This document shows positions 16,485 through 25,184 of a stretch of 53,587 nt of DNA, one piece after another. The notes under the pieces were generated by a model. The model was not told where the DNA came from, ran no database searches, and worked only from the letters and a program-made list of their open reading frames with translations. The position numbers and the translations under genes were made by a program. The stretch spans positions 1 to 53,587 of the forward strand of contig MPMR01000029.1 in assembly GCA_002238605.1 (NCBI GenBank). The letters run 5' to 3'. This stretch comes from BD2-11 clade cluster bacterium bin43. GTDB lineage: Bacteria > Gemmatimonadota > Gemmatimonadetes > Longimicrobiales > Gaopeijiaceae. The number at the start of each line of letters is the position of its first letter. The first letter of the stretch is position 1.

Positions 16485-17258
16485 CTAGCCTGCGGCGTCC
16501 CATTCGGCGAGCAGAATGGCGTTGGCGAAGGCGTAGGGGCTGCCGTATCGGCAGTCGGCGGCTTCGGACGGGGATACCTGCCGCCAGCGCCTGCGCGGAA
16601 ACCGCTTGAACCAGCTCGCGCGATCCCAGCCCAGCTCGCCGCTGGCGATCATGGCGTCCAGGGCGGGGTTGTAGCCGAGCGGCACGGTGATGGCAAGGAG
16701 TCCGCCCGGCGCGAGCAGGCTGCGGCATCTGTCCAGTGCGGCGGCCACCTTGGCGGCGACTGCCTGTAGCGCCGGGGCTGCCCCGGGCTCGTCGAAGGCG
16801 ATGTGCTCGAAGGTCGAGATCGAAAGGATAAGGTCGAAGCGCTCGGCGGGCTCGAAGTCCACGATGTCGACCTCGAGCGAACCCGGCTCGTACTTGTCCA
16901 CGACCAGGTGGCCGCTCCGGAAGTAGTGCGGTGTGACGTGGCCCACCTCCAGGAGCCGCCGGGGCCGGACCCCTGCCATGAGCGCGCGGGCCAGCGCCAG
17001 CTCCACGCAGCGCTCGTTGGCCCAGGTCACGTTGTGGCGGGCGTAGACGAGCGGGAGGGACGCGCCCCGGTATTCGACAGAACGCTCACGGAGCATCGGA
17101 ATGATCAGCGGGGCCAGTACCCGGCGCGCCGGCTTCAGGAAAAGCTGCGCGAAGCCGAAGCGCTGGATGAACCAGCGGACGCCGCCCGCCCGCCGCACCC
17201 AGCCGGCGACGGATGACGTCGGTCGCCGGGGGTTGGCCGGGGTGTGCGGGCGAGTCAC
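16485..17258 (-). CDS. Class I SAM-dependent methyltransferase-like protein
   Basis: The 257-residue protein has a methyltransferase-like core: RRLLEVGHVTPHYF (motif I region), VDIVDFEPAERFDLILSIST (motifs II-IV) and a late LLAPGGLLAITVPLGYNP strand. The glycine-rich loop is degenerate compared with the usual GxGxG. The amphipathic N-terminus (FAQLFLKPARRVLAPLIIPML) may contact the membrane. Its substrate is unknown; similar proteins often sit in surface-glycan gene clusters. It lies 34 bases after the alpha/beta hydrolase on the same strand. Confidence 0.65.
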   Translation of the reverse strand: MTRPHTPANPRRPTSSVAGWVRRAGGVRWFIQRFGFAQLFLKPARRVLAPLIIPMLRERSVEYRGASLPLVYARHNVTWANERCVELALARALMAGVRPRRLLEVGHVTPHYFRSGHLVVDKYEPGSLEVDIVDFEPAERFDLILSISTFEHIAFDEPGAAPALQAVAAKVAAALDRCRSLLAPGGLLAITVPLGYNPALDAMIASGELGWDRASWFKRFPRRRWRQVSPSEAADCRYGSPYAFANAILLAEWDAAG

Positions 17259-17292
17259 GGATCGCTGCGGGGTTCGGGGGGAAGCGGCCGGG

Positions 17293-18414
17293 TTACATCA
17301 GCCGGAAGATGCTGGCGAGCGCGTTCAGAAAGCGCAACGCTTCCGAAGTCGTATGCAGGAGGGACGTGCGCTCGCGCCCGGAGGAGTGGGCGAACAGGCC
17401 GGTGATCGTGGTGGTGACGTCGGCGCCGGCCGGGAAGACCCTGCTCAACTTGATGGTCTGGGTGTATGGGAAGAGCTGGTCCCCGGCCCCGTGCAGGAGG
17501 CGCACCGGAACGGTGACGCGCCCCAGGTACGGTAGGGGGTTCAGCTCCGGGATGTGCGCCATCACCCCACCCAGGCCCTCGGCCAGGCGCGCGCCCACGG
17601 CCGGTTCGGGGAGGGAGCCGGTGGGTGGCGCCATCGCCTCGAACAGCGGCCGCTCGCCGGCGTCGAGACTCCGGGCCAGACGTTGCCGCACGGGTTCCAT
17701 CCCGGGGTCTGTGGCCAGGAGGTCGTTGTCGCCGGTGTAGGCGGCCAGCGCCCGCAATGCCTCCATCACCCTTCCCGCGCTCTCGTGTCCCGGGATCCGA
17801 TCGAGATAGTTGGCGCCCACGACCCAGCGTGCGTACGGGTCGGGGGCGAGCGATTCCTCCCTGCCGTCGAGTTCGTGGACCCCGGTGAACTGGAAACGGG
17901 CCGATTCCTCCACCGAACAGTAGCCGCCGAACGCCACCACCCCGGCGATGCGGCCGGCCAGCGACGGGTCGGCCGCGGCGATGATGACCTGGGGCGCGCC
18001 GAAGGAGAACCCGACCAGCCCCACCTGCCGTGATGCGAGCTCCGGCCGCCCCTCCAGGGCCTCCAGCGAGGCCGCGACGGTGGAGGTGGTGGCCCCGGTG
18101 GAGAGCCGGATACCCCGCCACTCCGGGATTTCCGGCACCAGCACTGCCTGCCCGGTCGACGCAACCGCGCGCGCGAAGCGGACCAGGTAGGGGTGGCCGC
18201 GGCCCGAGCGCGTGATGCCGTGCAGGACCACCCACACGGGGACCGGGCGGCGCGGGCCTGCAGGGGCGCGCCGGGCCGCCGTGCGCGGGAGCAGCAGGGA
18301 GGCGGGCAGCCGGCGCCCGTCGCGCTCGATGTGAATCTCCCTCTCCATAACGGGAGCCCAGCCCGTCATGAAGCTGCGTGAGAAGCGGAGTGCCGGCCCG
18401 TATCCCGAGGTCAT
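17293..18414 (-). CDS. Alpha/beta hydrolase
   Basis: A 373-residue hydrolase fold. VVLHG near residue 63 supplies the oxyanion hole, the nucleophile elbow is GFSFGA (serine 137), a candidate aspartate lies in HGAGDQLFP and a candidate histidine in GLFAHSSG. No secretion signal is obvious from ATG 18414; internal ATGs at 18369 and 18348 are possible alternative starts, and none has a clear ribosome-binding site. The substrate could be an ester or peptide and is not predictable. The gene is divergent from mtaB and upstream of the methyltransferase. Confidence 0.75.
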   Translation of the reverse strand: MTSGYGPALRFSRSFMTGWAPVMEREIHIERDGRRLPASLLLPRTAARRAPAGPRRPVPVWVVLHGITRSGRGHPYLVRFARAVASTGQAVLVPEIPEWRGIRLSTGATTSTVAASLEALEGRPELASRQVGLVGFSFGAPQVIIAAADPSLAGRIAGVVAFGGYCSVEESARFQFTGVHELDGREESLAPDPYARWVVGANYLDRIPGHESAGRVMEALRALAAYTGDNDLLATDPGMEPVRQRLARSLDAGERPLFEAMAPPTGSLPEPAVGARLAEGLGGVMAHIPELNPLPYLGRVTVPVRLLHGAGDQLFPYTQTIKLSRVFPAGADVTTTITGLFAHSSGRERTSLLHTTSEALRFLNALASIFRLM

Positions 18415-18419
18415 GTCTG

Positions 18420-18431
18420 CAAGCTAGCTTG
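18420..18431. repeat. Perfect 12-bp palindrome beside the hydrolase start
   Basis: CAAGCTAGCTTG ends five bases upstream of the hydrolase ATG, where a ribosome-binding site would be expected. A 12-bp palindrome is expected by chance about once per 4,000 bases, so its position is its only unusual aspect. Confidence 0.3.
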
Positions 18432-18623
18432 TTTTCGTGTACGGTCGCATCATTCTGCGGCGCGACCTTGCCGCGAGGGCCGCTCGGCGCGGCCAGGCAC
18501 CGACCGAATCTCCGATATCGAGCCCATGAAGCCAGGCCATCCTCACGTTGTGCCGGTCCGGCGCACGCCCGCCACCATCGGCGCCGAACCCGCCTCGCCG
18601 ACCCACTGCAGGCGGACAGGTCG

Positions 18624-19925
18624 ATGATCCGGCTCCCGGTCCGTTCCGACGCCGCCGGACCCGGCGAACCGGCGCCCGCCGTCTGGTTCCATACCTTCGG
18701 GTGCCGGGCCAACCAGTACGACACCGAGCGCATGCGCCAGGAGCTGGAGCTCGGGGGCGCGCGCGCCGTCGCCCGGCCCGGCGAGGCCGATGCGCTTGTG
18801 GTCAACACCTGCACGGTCACCAACCAGGCGGATGCGGAGGCGCGCCGGATGGTGCGCCGGCTGCGGCGGGAGAACCCCGGCGCGCGCATCCTGGTGGCGG
18901 GCTGTTCGGCCGCGCTGCGCGAGGACGACTACCGGAGCATGCCGGAGGTGGACGGGGTCGTGCCGGGGCAGGATGCTCGCGCGCTGGCGAGCCACCTGGC
19001 GACGCTGGATCCGGCATTCGGCCCCCCGTCGACCGAAGACGGCCCCCTGCTGCGCAACGCGAGGGGCACCCGGGCCTGGCTGAAGGTGCAGGACGGTTGC
19101 GACCGCAAGTGCTCGTTCTGCGCGACCCGGCTGGCGCGCGGCGCTTCCGTCTCGCGCCCACCGGCCGACGTGGTGAAGGAGGCCCGGGCGCTGGCGCGCG
19201 TTCACCCCGAACTCGTGATCACCGGAATCCACATCGGGCACTACGGCCGGGACCTGGAGCCGCGCACCACGCTGGCGGAGCTCTGCGCGCTCCTGCTGGA
19301 CTCGGTGCCGGTCCGCATTCGGCTCTCGTCCATCGAGGCGACCGAGATCGACGACGCTCTGCTGGCATTGCTTGCCGATTCGGAAGGGCGTCTGGCTCCT
19401 CATCTCCATGTTCCCCTGCAGAGCGGTTCGGACAAGGTGCTGAGGCTCATGCGGCGCTGGCACACGCGCGCGGCGTACCGCCGCCGGGTCCTCGAGATCG
19501 CCGGGAGGATGGGACCGCTGGGGCTCGGCGCCGACATCATCGTCGGCTTCCCCGGCGAGGGCGAGGAAGAGTTCGAGGAGACGCGCGCGCTGGTCAAGGA
19601 GCTTCCGTACACCTACCTGCACGTATTCCCGTTCTCCGTCCGCCCGGGAACCGCGGCCGCCGAGCTGCCGGACCGGGTGCCGGGCGATGTCGCCGCGGCG
19701 CGTTCCAGGGTGCTCCGGGAGATGGCGCTGGCCAAGAAGGAGCGCTACCGGCGCGGCCGGGCCGGAACGGTTGCGGATGTCGTGGTGGAGGGCTCGCAGG
19801 AGCGGATCGCGGGCGTCACGGGCGACTACCTGCGCACCCGAGTCGACGGGCGCGCGAGCCCCGGCGATCGCTTCCGTTCCGTCCTGGAGCTTCGCGGCGG
19901 GGAGCTGGTCGCCGCGGTCCACTGA
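18624..19925 (+). CDS. mtaB: tRNA t6A37 methylthiotransferase MtaB
   Basis: A radical-SAM enzyme of the MiaB family that adds a methylthio group to threonylcarbamoyl-adenosine 37 of tRNAs. The N-terminal domain has the three cysteines for the auxiliary iron-sulfur cluster (FHTFGCRANQYD, VVNTCTVTNQAD, VAGCSA). The radical-SAM motif is CDRKCSFC. Later motifs LHVPLQSGSDKVLRLMRR, GADIIVGFPGE and HVFPFSVRPGT are typical. A TRAM-like tail follows. HTFGCRANQYD rather than a MiaB-type start supports MtaB. ATG 18624 gives 433 residues, a normal length; the frame is open further upstream but without family sequence. Confidence 0.93.
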   Translation: MIRLPVRSDAAGPGEPAPAVWFHTFGCRANQYDTERMRQELELGGARAVARPGEADALVVNTCTVTNQADAEARRMVRRLRRENPGARILVAGCSAALREDDYRSMPEVDGVVPGQDARALASHLATLDPAFGPPSTEDGPLLRNARGTRAWLKVQDGCDRKCSFCATRLARGASVSRPPADVVKEARALARVHPELVITGIHIGHYGRDLEPRTTLAELCALLLDSVPVRIRLSSIEATEIDDALLALLADSEGRLAPHLHVPLQSGSDKVLRLMRRWHTRAAYRRRVLEIAGRMGPLGLGADIIVGFPGEGEEEFEETRALVKELPYTYLHVFPFSVRPGTAAAELPDRVPGDVAAARSRVLREMALAKKERYRRGRAGTVADVVVEGSQERIAGVTGDYLRTRVDGRASPGDRFRSVLELRGGELVAAVH

Positions 19926-20165
19926 TTCCCGGAAACTCGCGCCCCAACCCGATTCCCACCGCGGCGTCCACGCCACGAGCGGGCCGGCGGCGTACGCACG
20001 AGCCTCTCCGGCGCACTGCCCCCGCGCGCCCTTCCCCGTCCCGTCCGCTCCGCCGGCGGGGATGGAACCCACCACTCGGGCCGCCGGCCAGGGGCAACCC
20101 TTTCGGACCCGGGCATCGTCTCCCTCAACGGGGAAGGGCGGTGGACCCGAAGACGAGGAGGGGGG
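19926..20165 (+). other. 240-bp leader of the TonB receptor gene
   Basis: No gene is seen. The spacer is GC-rich and contains a small stem with a GNRA loop (AGGG, GCAA, CCCT at 20090-20101) and a very strong ribosome-binding site just before ATG 20166. TonB receptors are often riboswitch-controlled, but I could not find the conserved cobalamin-riboswitch boxes here. Confidence 0.3.
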
Positions 20166-22616
20166 ATGAGGATTGGGAACGTGATTCGTCGGAGCCTGTC
20201 GGACATCGTGCCGTTCGGCCGACCGCCGGCCTTGATTGCCGCAATTCTCACGTGGGGCGCCAGTCCGGCCGCGGCGCAGGTCGACCTGGTCGGCACGGTG
20301 CGGGACTCGGTCAGCAACGAAGTGCTGCCCAACGTTCTGGTGTCCGTGGACGACCACGCATTCCGCGTATTCACCAACGAGTTCGGCCGGTTCGTGCTGG
20401 TCGGTCTGCCCGCTGTGGCGGACCGCGTCCTGCGGGTGGAGCACCTCGGCTACGAGACCCGGGAGATCGCGCTCGACGCCGACGCGGGCCGCGAAGTTCC
20501 GGTCCTGCTCGTGCCGCGCGCCATCGAGATCGACGGCGTGACCGTTACCGCCACCACCGCAACCGATATCGTCGCGCAGGGAGAGGCCGCCGGGCAGATC
20601 GCGCTTTCACCCCAGAGGCTCGGCACCCTGCCCTCGCTGGGGGAAACGGATGTCTTCCGGACGCTTCAGCTTCTTCCGGGGGTCAGCGGCACCAACGACG
20701 CCACCTCCGGTCTGTTCGTCCGCGGAGGGACGCCCGACGAGAACCTGGTGCTGCTGGACGGCATGACGGTCTACCACGTGGACCACTTCTTCGGGGTGTT
20801 CAGCGCGTTCAACTCGGACGCCGTCCAGGATGTGCGCCTCTTCAAGGGAGGCTTCCCGGCGCAGTACGGCGGGCGCACCTCCAGCGTCGTGGAGATGGTC
20901 GGCAAGTCGGGCAACCCGGAGGAGTTCCGGATGTCGGGCGGGGTCAACCTGCTGAGCGCCCGCGCGGTGACCGAGGTTCCGTTGGCCGGGAAGGGGTCGT
21001 GGCTGGTCTCGGCGCGCCGGTCGTACACCGATCTCATGCGCACCGGCCTGTACAACGACATCTTCGGCACGCTGGAAGGAGCCGACGACGCGGACGCCGG
21101 GGTGGCGGGGCCGGGCAGGGGTTTCGGGGGTGGATTCGGCCGCTTCGGCAACGTCCAGCAGCAGACGTTCGAGCCCGACTTCTACTTCTACGACCTGAAC
21201 TCGAAGCTCACCTTCCTGCCCACCTCCGAGGATGTCCTCACGCTCTCCGTCTACGGCGGAGAGGATCGCCTGGACAAGTCGACACCGGGGCAGGAGGTCA
21301 CGACCCCGGCGGGCGACACCCGGCTGACGCCGGACCGGGCGGATCTTTCCAACTGGGGCAACCGCGGCGTGAGCGGCCGCTGGGCCCGGCAGTGGGGCAG
21401 CCGCCTGGCGACCGACGCCCTGTTCGCGTATTCGCAGTATTTCTCCGAGGCGACGCTCGACGTGGCGTCATCGCAGGTCGCGCGCGGATTCGACGAGGAC
21501 AACCGCGTGAAGGACCTTACGGCCCGCCTGGACAACACCTGGCGGCCCTTCCCGTCTTCCGAGATCGGGTTCGGCGCCCAGTTCACCCGGAGCGACGTGG
21601 CCTACGCCCTGACGCGGCTGCGCGGCGATTCGGCGCAGACCCTGAACCTGGACGGCGAGAGCAACCTGACCGCCGGGTATCTCCACCATTCCTGGACTCC
21701 CTCCGGACGGGCGGACCTGACGGCGGGGCTGCGGGTGACCAACTACGACGGGACCGGGCAGACCTACTGGGAACCGCGTGCATCGGCGCGCTATTCCCTC
21801 ACCGACGAACTCGCCCTGACCGGGGCCTGGGGCCGCTACAACCAGTTCGTGAAGCGGGTCGAGAACGAGGACATCCTGGAGGGAAGCCGCGACTTCTGGA
21901 TCCTCGCCGGCGACAACATCGCGCCATCCTCCGCCGAGCACTGGATCGCGGGCATCGCCTGGGAGACCGGCGACTACCTGTTCGACGTCGAGGCCTACGT
22001 GCGTGACCTGGGAGGCGTCGCACAATTCTCGACCCGGTCCCGCCGGGCTCCCGGACAGCAGCTCGCCGAGCTTTTCTTCGAGGGCACCGGGACGGCCCGC
22101 GGCGTGGAGCTGCTCGCGCAGAAGAAACGCGGTGCGCTGACCGGCTGGATCGGCTATACCCTCGCGAACGTCGAACATGAGTTGGCGGGCTTCAACGACG
22201 GGCTCGCGTTTCCGGCGAGCCACGACCAGCGCCACGAGGTCAAGGCCGTCGGCAGCTACCAGCTGGGCCGCTGGACGCTGACCGGGGGATGGGTGTACGG
22301 CTCGGGCAGGCCGTATACGGTGCCCGAGGCCCAGTACCCGATCACGCTGCTGGACGGGCGCACCCTCAACTACATCCACGTCGGCGCGAAGAACGGGGAG
22401 CGCCTGCCCGCCTATCACCGCCTTGATCTGGCCGCGAGCCGCCGCTTCGAGGTGCGCGAGTTCTTCTACGAGGTGAACCTCTCGCTCTTCAACGTCTACG
22501 GACGCAACAACGTGTGGTATCGCCAGTTCGACCTGACGGACCTGCCCATGCTGGTCACGGACGTCACAACGCTCGGATTCACGCCCAGCATCGGGTTTCG
22601 CGCGGGCTTTCGGTAG
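20166..22616 (+). CDS. TonB-dependent outer-membrane receptor with carboxypeptidase-like N-domain
   Basis: ATG 20166 follows a purine-rich AGGAGGGGGG. A signal peptide ends near residue 38 (SPAAAQ). Residues about 39-125 are a carboxypeptidase-regulatory-like beta domain (VGTVRDSVSNEVLPNVLVSV, FGRFVLVGLP). The plug follows, with VFRTLQLLPGVSG, GLFVRGGTPDENLVLLDGM and FKGGFPAQYGGRTSSVVEM. The rest is a 22-strand-type barrel ending FTPSIGFRAGFR, with the terminal aromatic/arginine expected. It takes up a ligand across the outer membrane using TonB energy; the ligand is unknown. It is paired with a DUF4249 lipoprotein 12 bases downstream, a combination also seen in Bacteroidota. Confidence 0.92.
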   Translation: MRIGNVIRRSLSDIVPFGRPPALIAAILTWGASPAAAQVDLVGTVRDSVSNEVLPNVLVSVDDHAFRVFTNEFGRFVLVGLPAVADRVLRVEHLGYETREIALDADAGREVPVLLVPRAIEIDGVTVTATTATDIVAQGEAAGQIALSPQRLGTLPSLGETDVFRTLQLLPGVSGTNDATSGLFVRGGTPDENLVLLDGMTVYHVDHFFGVFSAFNSDAVQDVRLFKGGFPAQYGGRTSSVVEMVGKSGNPEEFRMSGGVNLLSARAVTEVPLAGKGSWLVSARRSYTDLMRTGLYNDIFGTLEGADDADAGVAGPGRGFGGGFGRFGNVQQQTFEPDFYFYDLNSKLTFLPTSEDVLTLSVYGGEDRLDKSTPGQEVTTPAGDTRLTPDRADLSNWGNRGVSGRWARQWGSRLATDALFAYSQYFSEATLDVASSQVARGFDEDNRVKDLTARLDNTWRPFPSSEIGFGAQFTRSDVAYALTRLRGDSAQTLNLDGESNLTAGYLHHSWTPSGRADLTAGLRVTNYDGTGQTYWEPRASARYSLTDELALTGAWGRYNQFVKRVENEDILEGSRDFWILAGDNIAPSSAEHWIAGIAWETGDYLFDVEAYVRDLGGVAQFSTRSRRAPGQQLAELFFEGTGTARGVELLAQKKRGALTGWIGYTLANVEHELAGFNDGLAFPASHDQRHEVKAVGSYQLGRWTLTGGWVYGSGRPYTVPEAQYPITLLDGRTLNYIHVGAKNGERLPAYHRLDLAASRRFEVREFFYEVNLSLFNVYGRNNVWYRQFDLTDLPMLVTDVTTLGFTPSIGFRAGFR

Positions 22617-22628
22617 AGGAGAACGACC

Positions 22629-23453
22629 ATGAAGAACAGAATCGCTTTGCTGTTCATCGCCGCTCTCGCGGGGACCGTCGCCGCGTGCGACACCGATCTC
22701 GCCTTCGCGCCGACGACACCGGATACCTTCGTCGTGCAAGCCTTCCTGTTCGCCGGGGAGCCCGTCACCGAGGTCACCGTGACGGGAGTGCTCCCCATCG
22801 ACGCCGATTCCACCGCCACCGCCGCACCGATCGCGGACGCGCGCATCGCGATCACGCGCGACGGCGCGCGGTTCGATCTGGTACCGACGGAGGGTGAGCC
22901 GGGCCGGTATCACTATCCCGGCAGCGACCTGTTGGTTGAAGTCGGCGATGTCTTCGGCCTGGAAGCGTCCCATGGCGACCGCACCGCGACCGCGGAAACC
23001 GTGGTTCCCGTCCCGCCGCACGGGCTGTCGCTGTCGGCGACCGTCATGGCGCCCCCCGAGTTCGGCGTTCGGGGCGGCGGCTTCCAGCCGGGCGCGGACG
23101 AGGGCCTGGTGGCGCGCTGGGAGAACTCCGCCAGCGCGCTTCACTACGTCGTGGTCGACAACATCGAGGCGGAACCGGCGCCCTTTGCCGAGAGCCCGTT
23201 CGGGGGAGGGTTCGCCCGACGTTTCGTCCAGCGCCCGACTGCGGGCGACAGCGCCCTCGTCAGCGCTCGATCGCTTTCCTACTTCGGCCGCCATCGGGTC
23301 AGGCTCTATCGGGTCAACGAGGAGTACGCCGACCTGTACGAAGGCCTCAACCAGGACTCGAGGGATCTGAACGAGCCCCCGTCGAACGTGCGCGGCGCGC
23401 TGGGCGTATTCTCCGCCTTCAGCGCCGACAGCGCTTTCTTCGAGGTACGGTGA
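22629..23453 (+). CDS. DUF4249-type lipoprotein
   Basis: The lipoprotein signal MKNRIALLFIAALAGTVAAC puts the lipobox cysteine at residue 20. The mature part has Ig/DUF4249-like phrases: FVVQAFLFAGEPVTEVTVTG, then IADARIAITRDG and YHYPGSDLLVEVGDVFGLE. DUF4249 proteins are coded beside SusC/TonB-type receptors and probably act as their surface partner. Here the gene follows the receptor by 12 bases, so the two form a unit. The C-terminus contains an FGRHRVRLYRVNEEYADLY segment. Ligand unknown. Confidence 0.8.
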   Translation: MKNRIALLFIAALAGTVAACDTDLAFAPTTPDTFVVQAFLFAGEPVTEVTVTGVLPIDADSTATAAPIADARIAITRDGARFDLVPTEGEPGRYHYPGSDLLVEVGDVFGLEASHGDRTATAETVVPVPPHGLSLSATVMAPPEFGVRGGGFQPGADEGLVARWENSASALHYVVVDNIEAEPAPFAESPFGGGFARRFVQRPTAGDSALVSARSLSYFGRHRVRLYRVNEEYADLYEGLNQDSRDLNEPPSNVRGALGVFSAFSADSAFFEVR

Positions 23454-23568
23454 CGGCCTCAGGAGCGCCTTCCGGACCGAGCGGGGAACCGTCTGGTGGG
23501 CGGCGTCCCCGGCTGCGGTCCTCGTGGCCGACCTTGTCGCGCGCCACAGGATACTTCCATCATTAGGA

Positions 23569-25161
23569 ATGAAGGGATGGTCCCCACCTCGAGTAGTGAA
23601 GGTCGGCGCGCCCGGCCGCCGCAGGTCCCATGACCGGCAACGCGCGCGTCATGCGATACCTGCGGGCCTTCTGCTGATGCTCCTGATGTCCGCGGCAACC
23701 TCACCCGCGGCGCTTGCCGGCCAGGAGGAGGCCGAGGTCGTGCGCCAGGTGCCGCGCTGGTCGGTGGAGGGCAGCCTGGGGTCGCGCATGGTGGGCACCT
23801 TCTACGACGATTTCGTCACCCGGAAGACCCTCGCCGACCTCCCGAGTCAGACGCGGTGGACCGAAACCACCGAGCTGGGCCCCGAGGCACGAGTGGTGCT
23901 GCGCCACAATCCCGTCGGGGGCGCGGGGCTGTACCTGACGCTCCTCGCCGGCCACTCGGGAACCGTGGCGCGCTATTCCGGCGCGCTCTCCCCGCCCGAG
24001 GACATCTCGCGCAGCACGAACTACTACGGCGTCGGATTCGGCCTCGGCATGAAGCTGTCGGAGTGGGACGGCGGGCAGGGCGTGCTGGCGTACAATCTGG
24101 GAACCGTGGCGCTCACTCAGACCATCGACCTTTCGCCGGGACATCGCGACGCGTTCGCACAGATGGATGCGAAACACCCCGGAGAGATCCGGTGGACCTC
24201 GCGCACCTCCACCTCGTGGGGGCTGGATCTGGGGGCATCACTGCGGGTCCCCGTCGGGCGGAATTCGGCGCTCCGCTTCTCCTTCCGCGACCTGGTGATT
24301 CCGGTCAACACGGCCCAGCTCGCGGCCCAGGAGCGGAGCGAGGTCAGGTCGATCTCGAGCGAGCGGGTCACCTTCAGCCTGGCGCCCTACACCGCACACC
24401 AGCTCAGCCTGAGCGCCGGCTTCGAATACGTCGTTTCCCGGGGCAACCCGCGGCGGGACGTGGTGCGGGTTCTGCCGGAGCGGGTCGATGTCGCGGTCGC
24501 CGACCCGGCGGTCGATGCGGCGCTGGCAGTCGCGGTGGCGGGGGACACGGCGCGGGCCATCGCTTCCCTCGAACAGCGTGTGGCGCTGGTGCCGCAGGAC
24601 GGTCTGGCATGGCGCGCGCTGGCGTTGCTGCAGGCGCCCCGCGCGGAGTTCGATCCCACGGTGCGCGACCAGACCCTGGCCCATCTCGAACGTGCCCTCA
24701 ACATGAATCCCGGGGACACGGAGCTGTTGCGCGCGTACGGCCGCATCCGCGGGATGGTGCAGCGGGAGGGACGGGTTCCGGAAGCCGTCGAAGTGCGCAG
24801 GCTCGAACTCTCCCGGCTCGCCGTGCAGAGCGGAGGCGACGGAAGCCTGCGGCTGTCCGGCGCCGCGCGTGGCCTCGGGCCCGACCCGAAGGGGACCTAC
24901 CGCTACGCGATTACGGTGGAGGTGTTCGACGACGGCGGCGGCCTGGTGGGCGTCCGGCCCGGACTGGACGAGGCCTCGGTGGATTCGGAGGGGCGTCTGG
25001 TTCTCGAGGGAGTCGGGGATCGGCTCCCCCTCGCGCTCGCCCTGGACCTCTTCCTCGTTCAGCCCGAACCCGGTATTCATTCGGTCCGCCTGAGACTGAC
25101 CGATCTGGAGTCGGGAGCCACGGTTGAGACCAGCGAGGGCTTCGAGGTGCCCGGAGGCTGA
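23569..25161 (+). CDS. Exported beta-strand-rich protein with TPR-like C-terminal segment
   Basis: I do not recognise a named family. From ATG 23569 (530 residues; a GTG at 23524 would add 15) there is a long basic leader and a hydrophobic signal ending AATSPAALAGQ. Residues about 50-300 are rich in alternating strands (YYGVGFGLGMKLSEW, LGASLRVPVGRNSALRFSFRDL), like an outer-membrane barrel. Residues about 310-410 hold TPR-like helices (AAVAVAGDTARAIASLEQRV, LAHLERALNMNPGDTELLRAYG). A C-terminal Ig-like strand region follows. The protein comes after the TonB receptor and DUF4249 genes and may belong to the same uptake locus, though the 115-base gap allows a separate promoter. Confidence 0.6.
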   Translation: MKGWSPPRVVKVGAPGRRRSHDRQRARHAIPAGLLLMLLMSAATSPAALAGQEEAEVVRQVPRWSVEGSLGSRMVGTFYDDFVTRKTLADLPSQTRWTETTELGPEARVVLRHNPVGGAGLYLTLLAGHSGTVARYSGALSPPEDISRSTNYYGVGFGLGMKLSEWDGGQGVLAYNLGTVALTQTIDLSPGHRDAFAQMDAKHPGEIRWTSRTSTSWGLDLGASLRVPVGRNSALRFSFRDLVIPVNTAQLAAQERSEVRSISSERVTFSLAPYTAHQLSLSAGFEYVVSRGNPRRDVVRVLPERVDVAVADPAVDAALAVAVAGDTARAIASLEQRVALVPQDGLAWRALALLQAPRAEFDPTVRDQTLAHLERALNMNPGDTELLRAYGRIRGMVQREGRVPEAVEVRRLELSRLAVQSGGDGSLRLSGAARGLGPDPKGTYRYAITVEVFDDGGGLVGVRPGLDEASVDSEGRLVLEGVGDRLPLALALDLFLVQPEPGIHSVRLRLTDLESGATVETSEGFEVPGG

Positions 25162-25184
25162 CCGCCGATTCCCTGTCCCGTGAG

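Noticed and set aside
19926..20165. A cobalamin or other known riboswitch before the TonB receptor
   Set aside because: None of the conserved boxes I could recall are present; only small GC stems are visible.
18548..22006. A 1152-residue open frame across mtaB and the TonB receptor
   Set aside because: It is a high-GC shadow in another frame; its translation is Arg/Gly/Pro-rich without family motifs, while both real genes have clear motifs.
23532..23550. Another TTGTCGCGCG copy resembling the 49746 palindrome
   Set aside because: Only the first half matches; such GC-rich words recur in this genome by composition alone.
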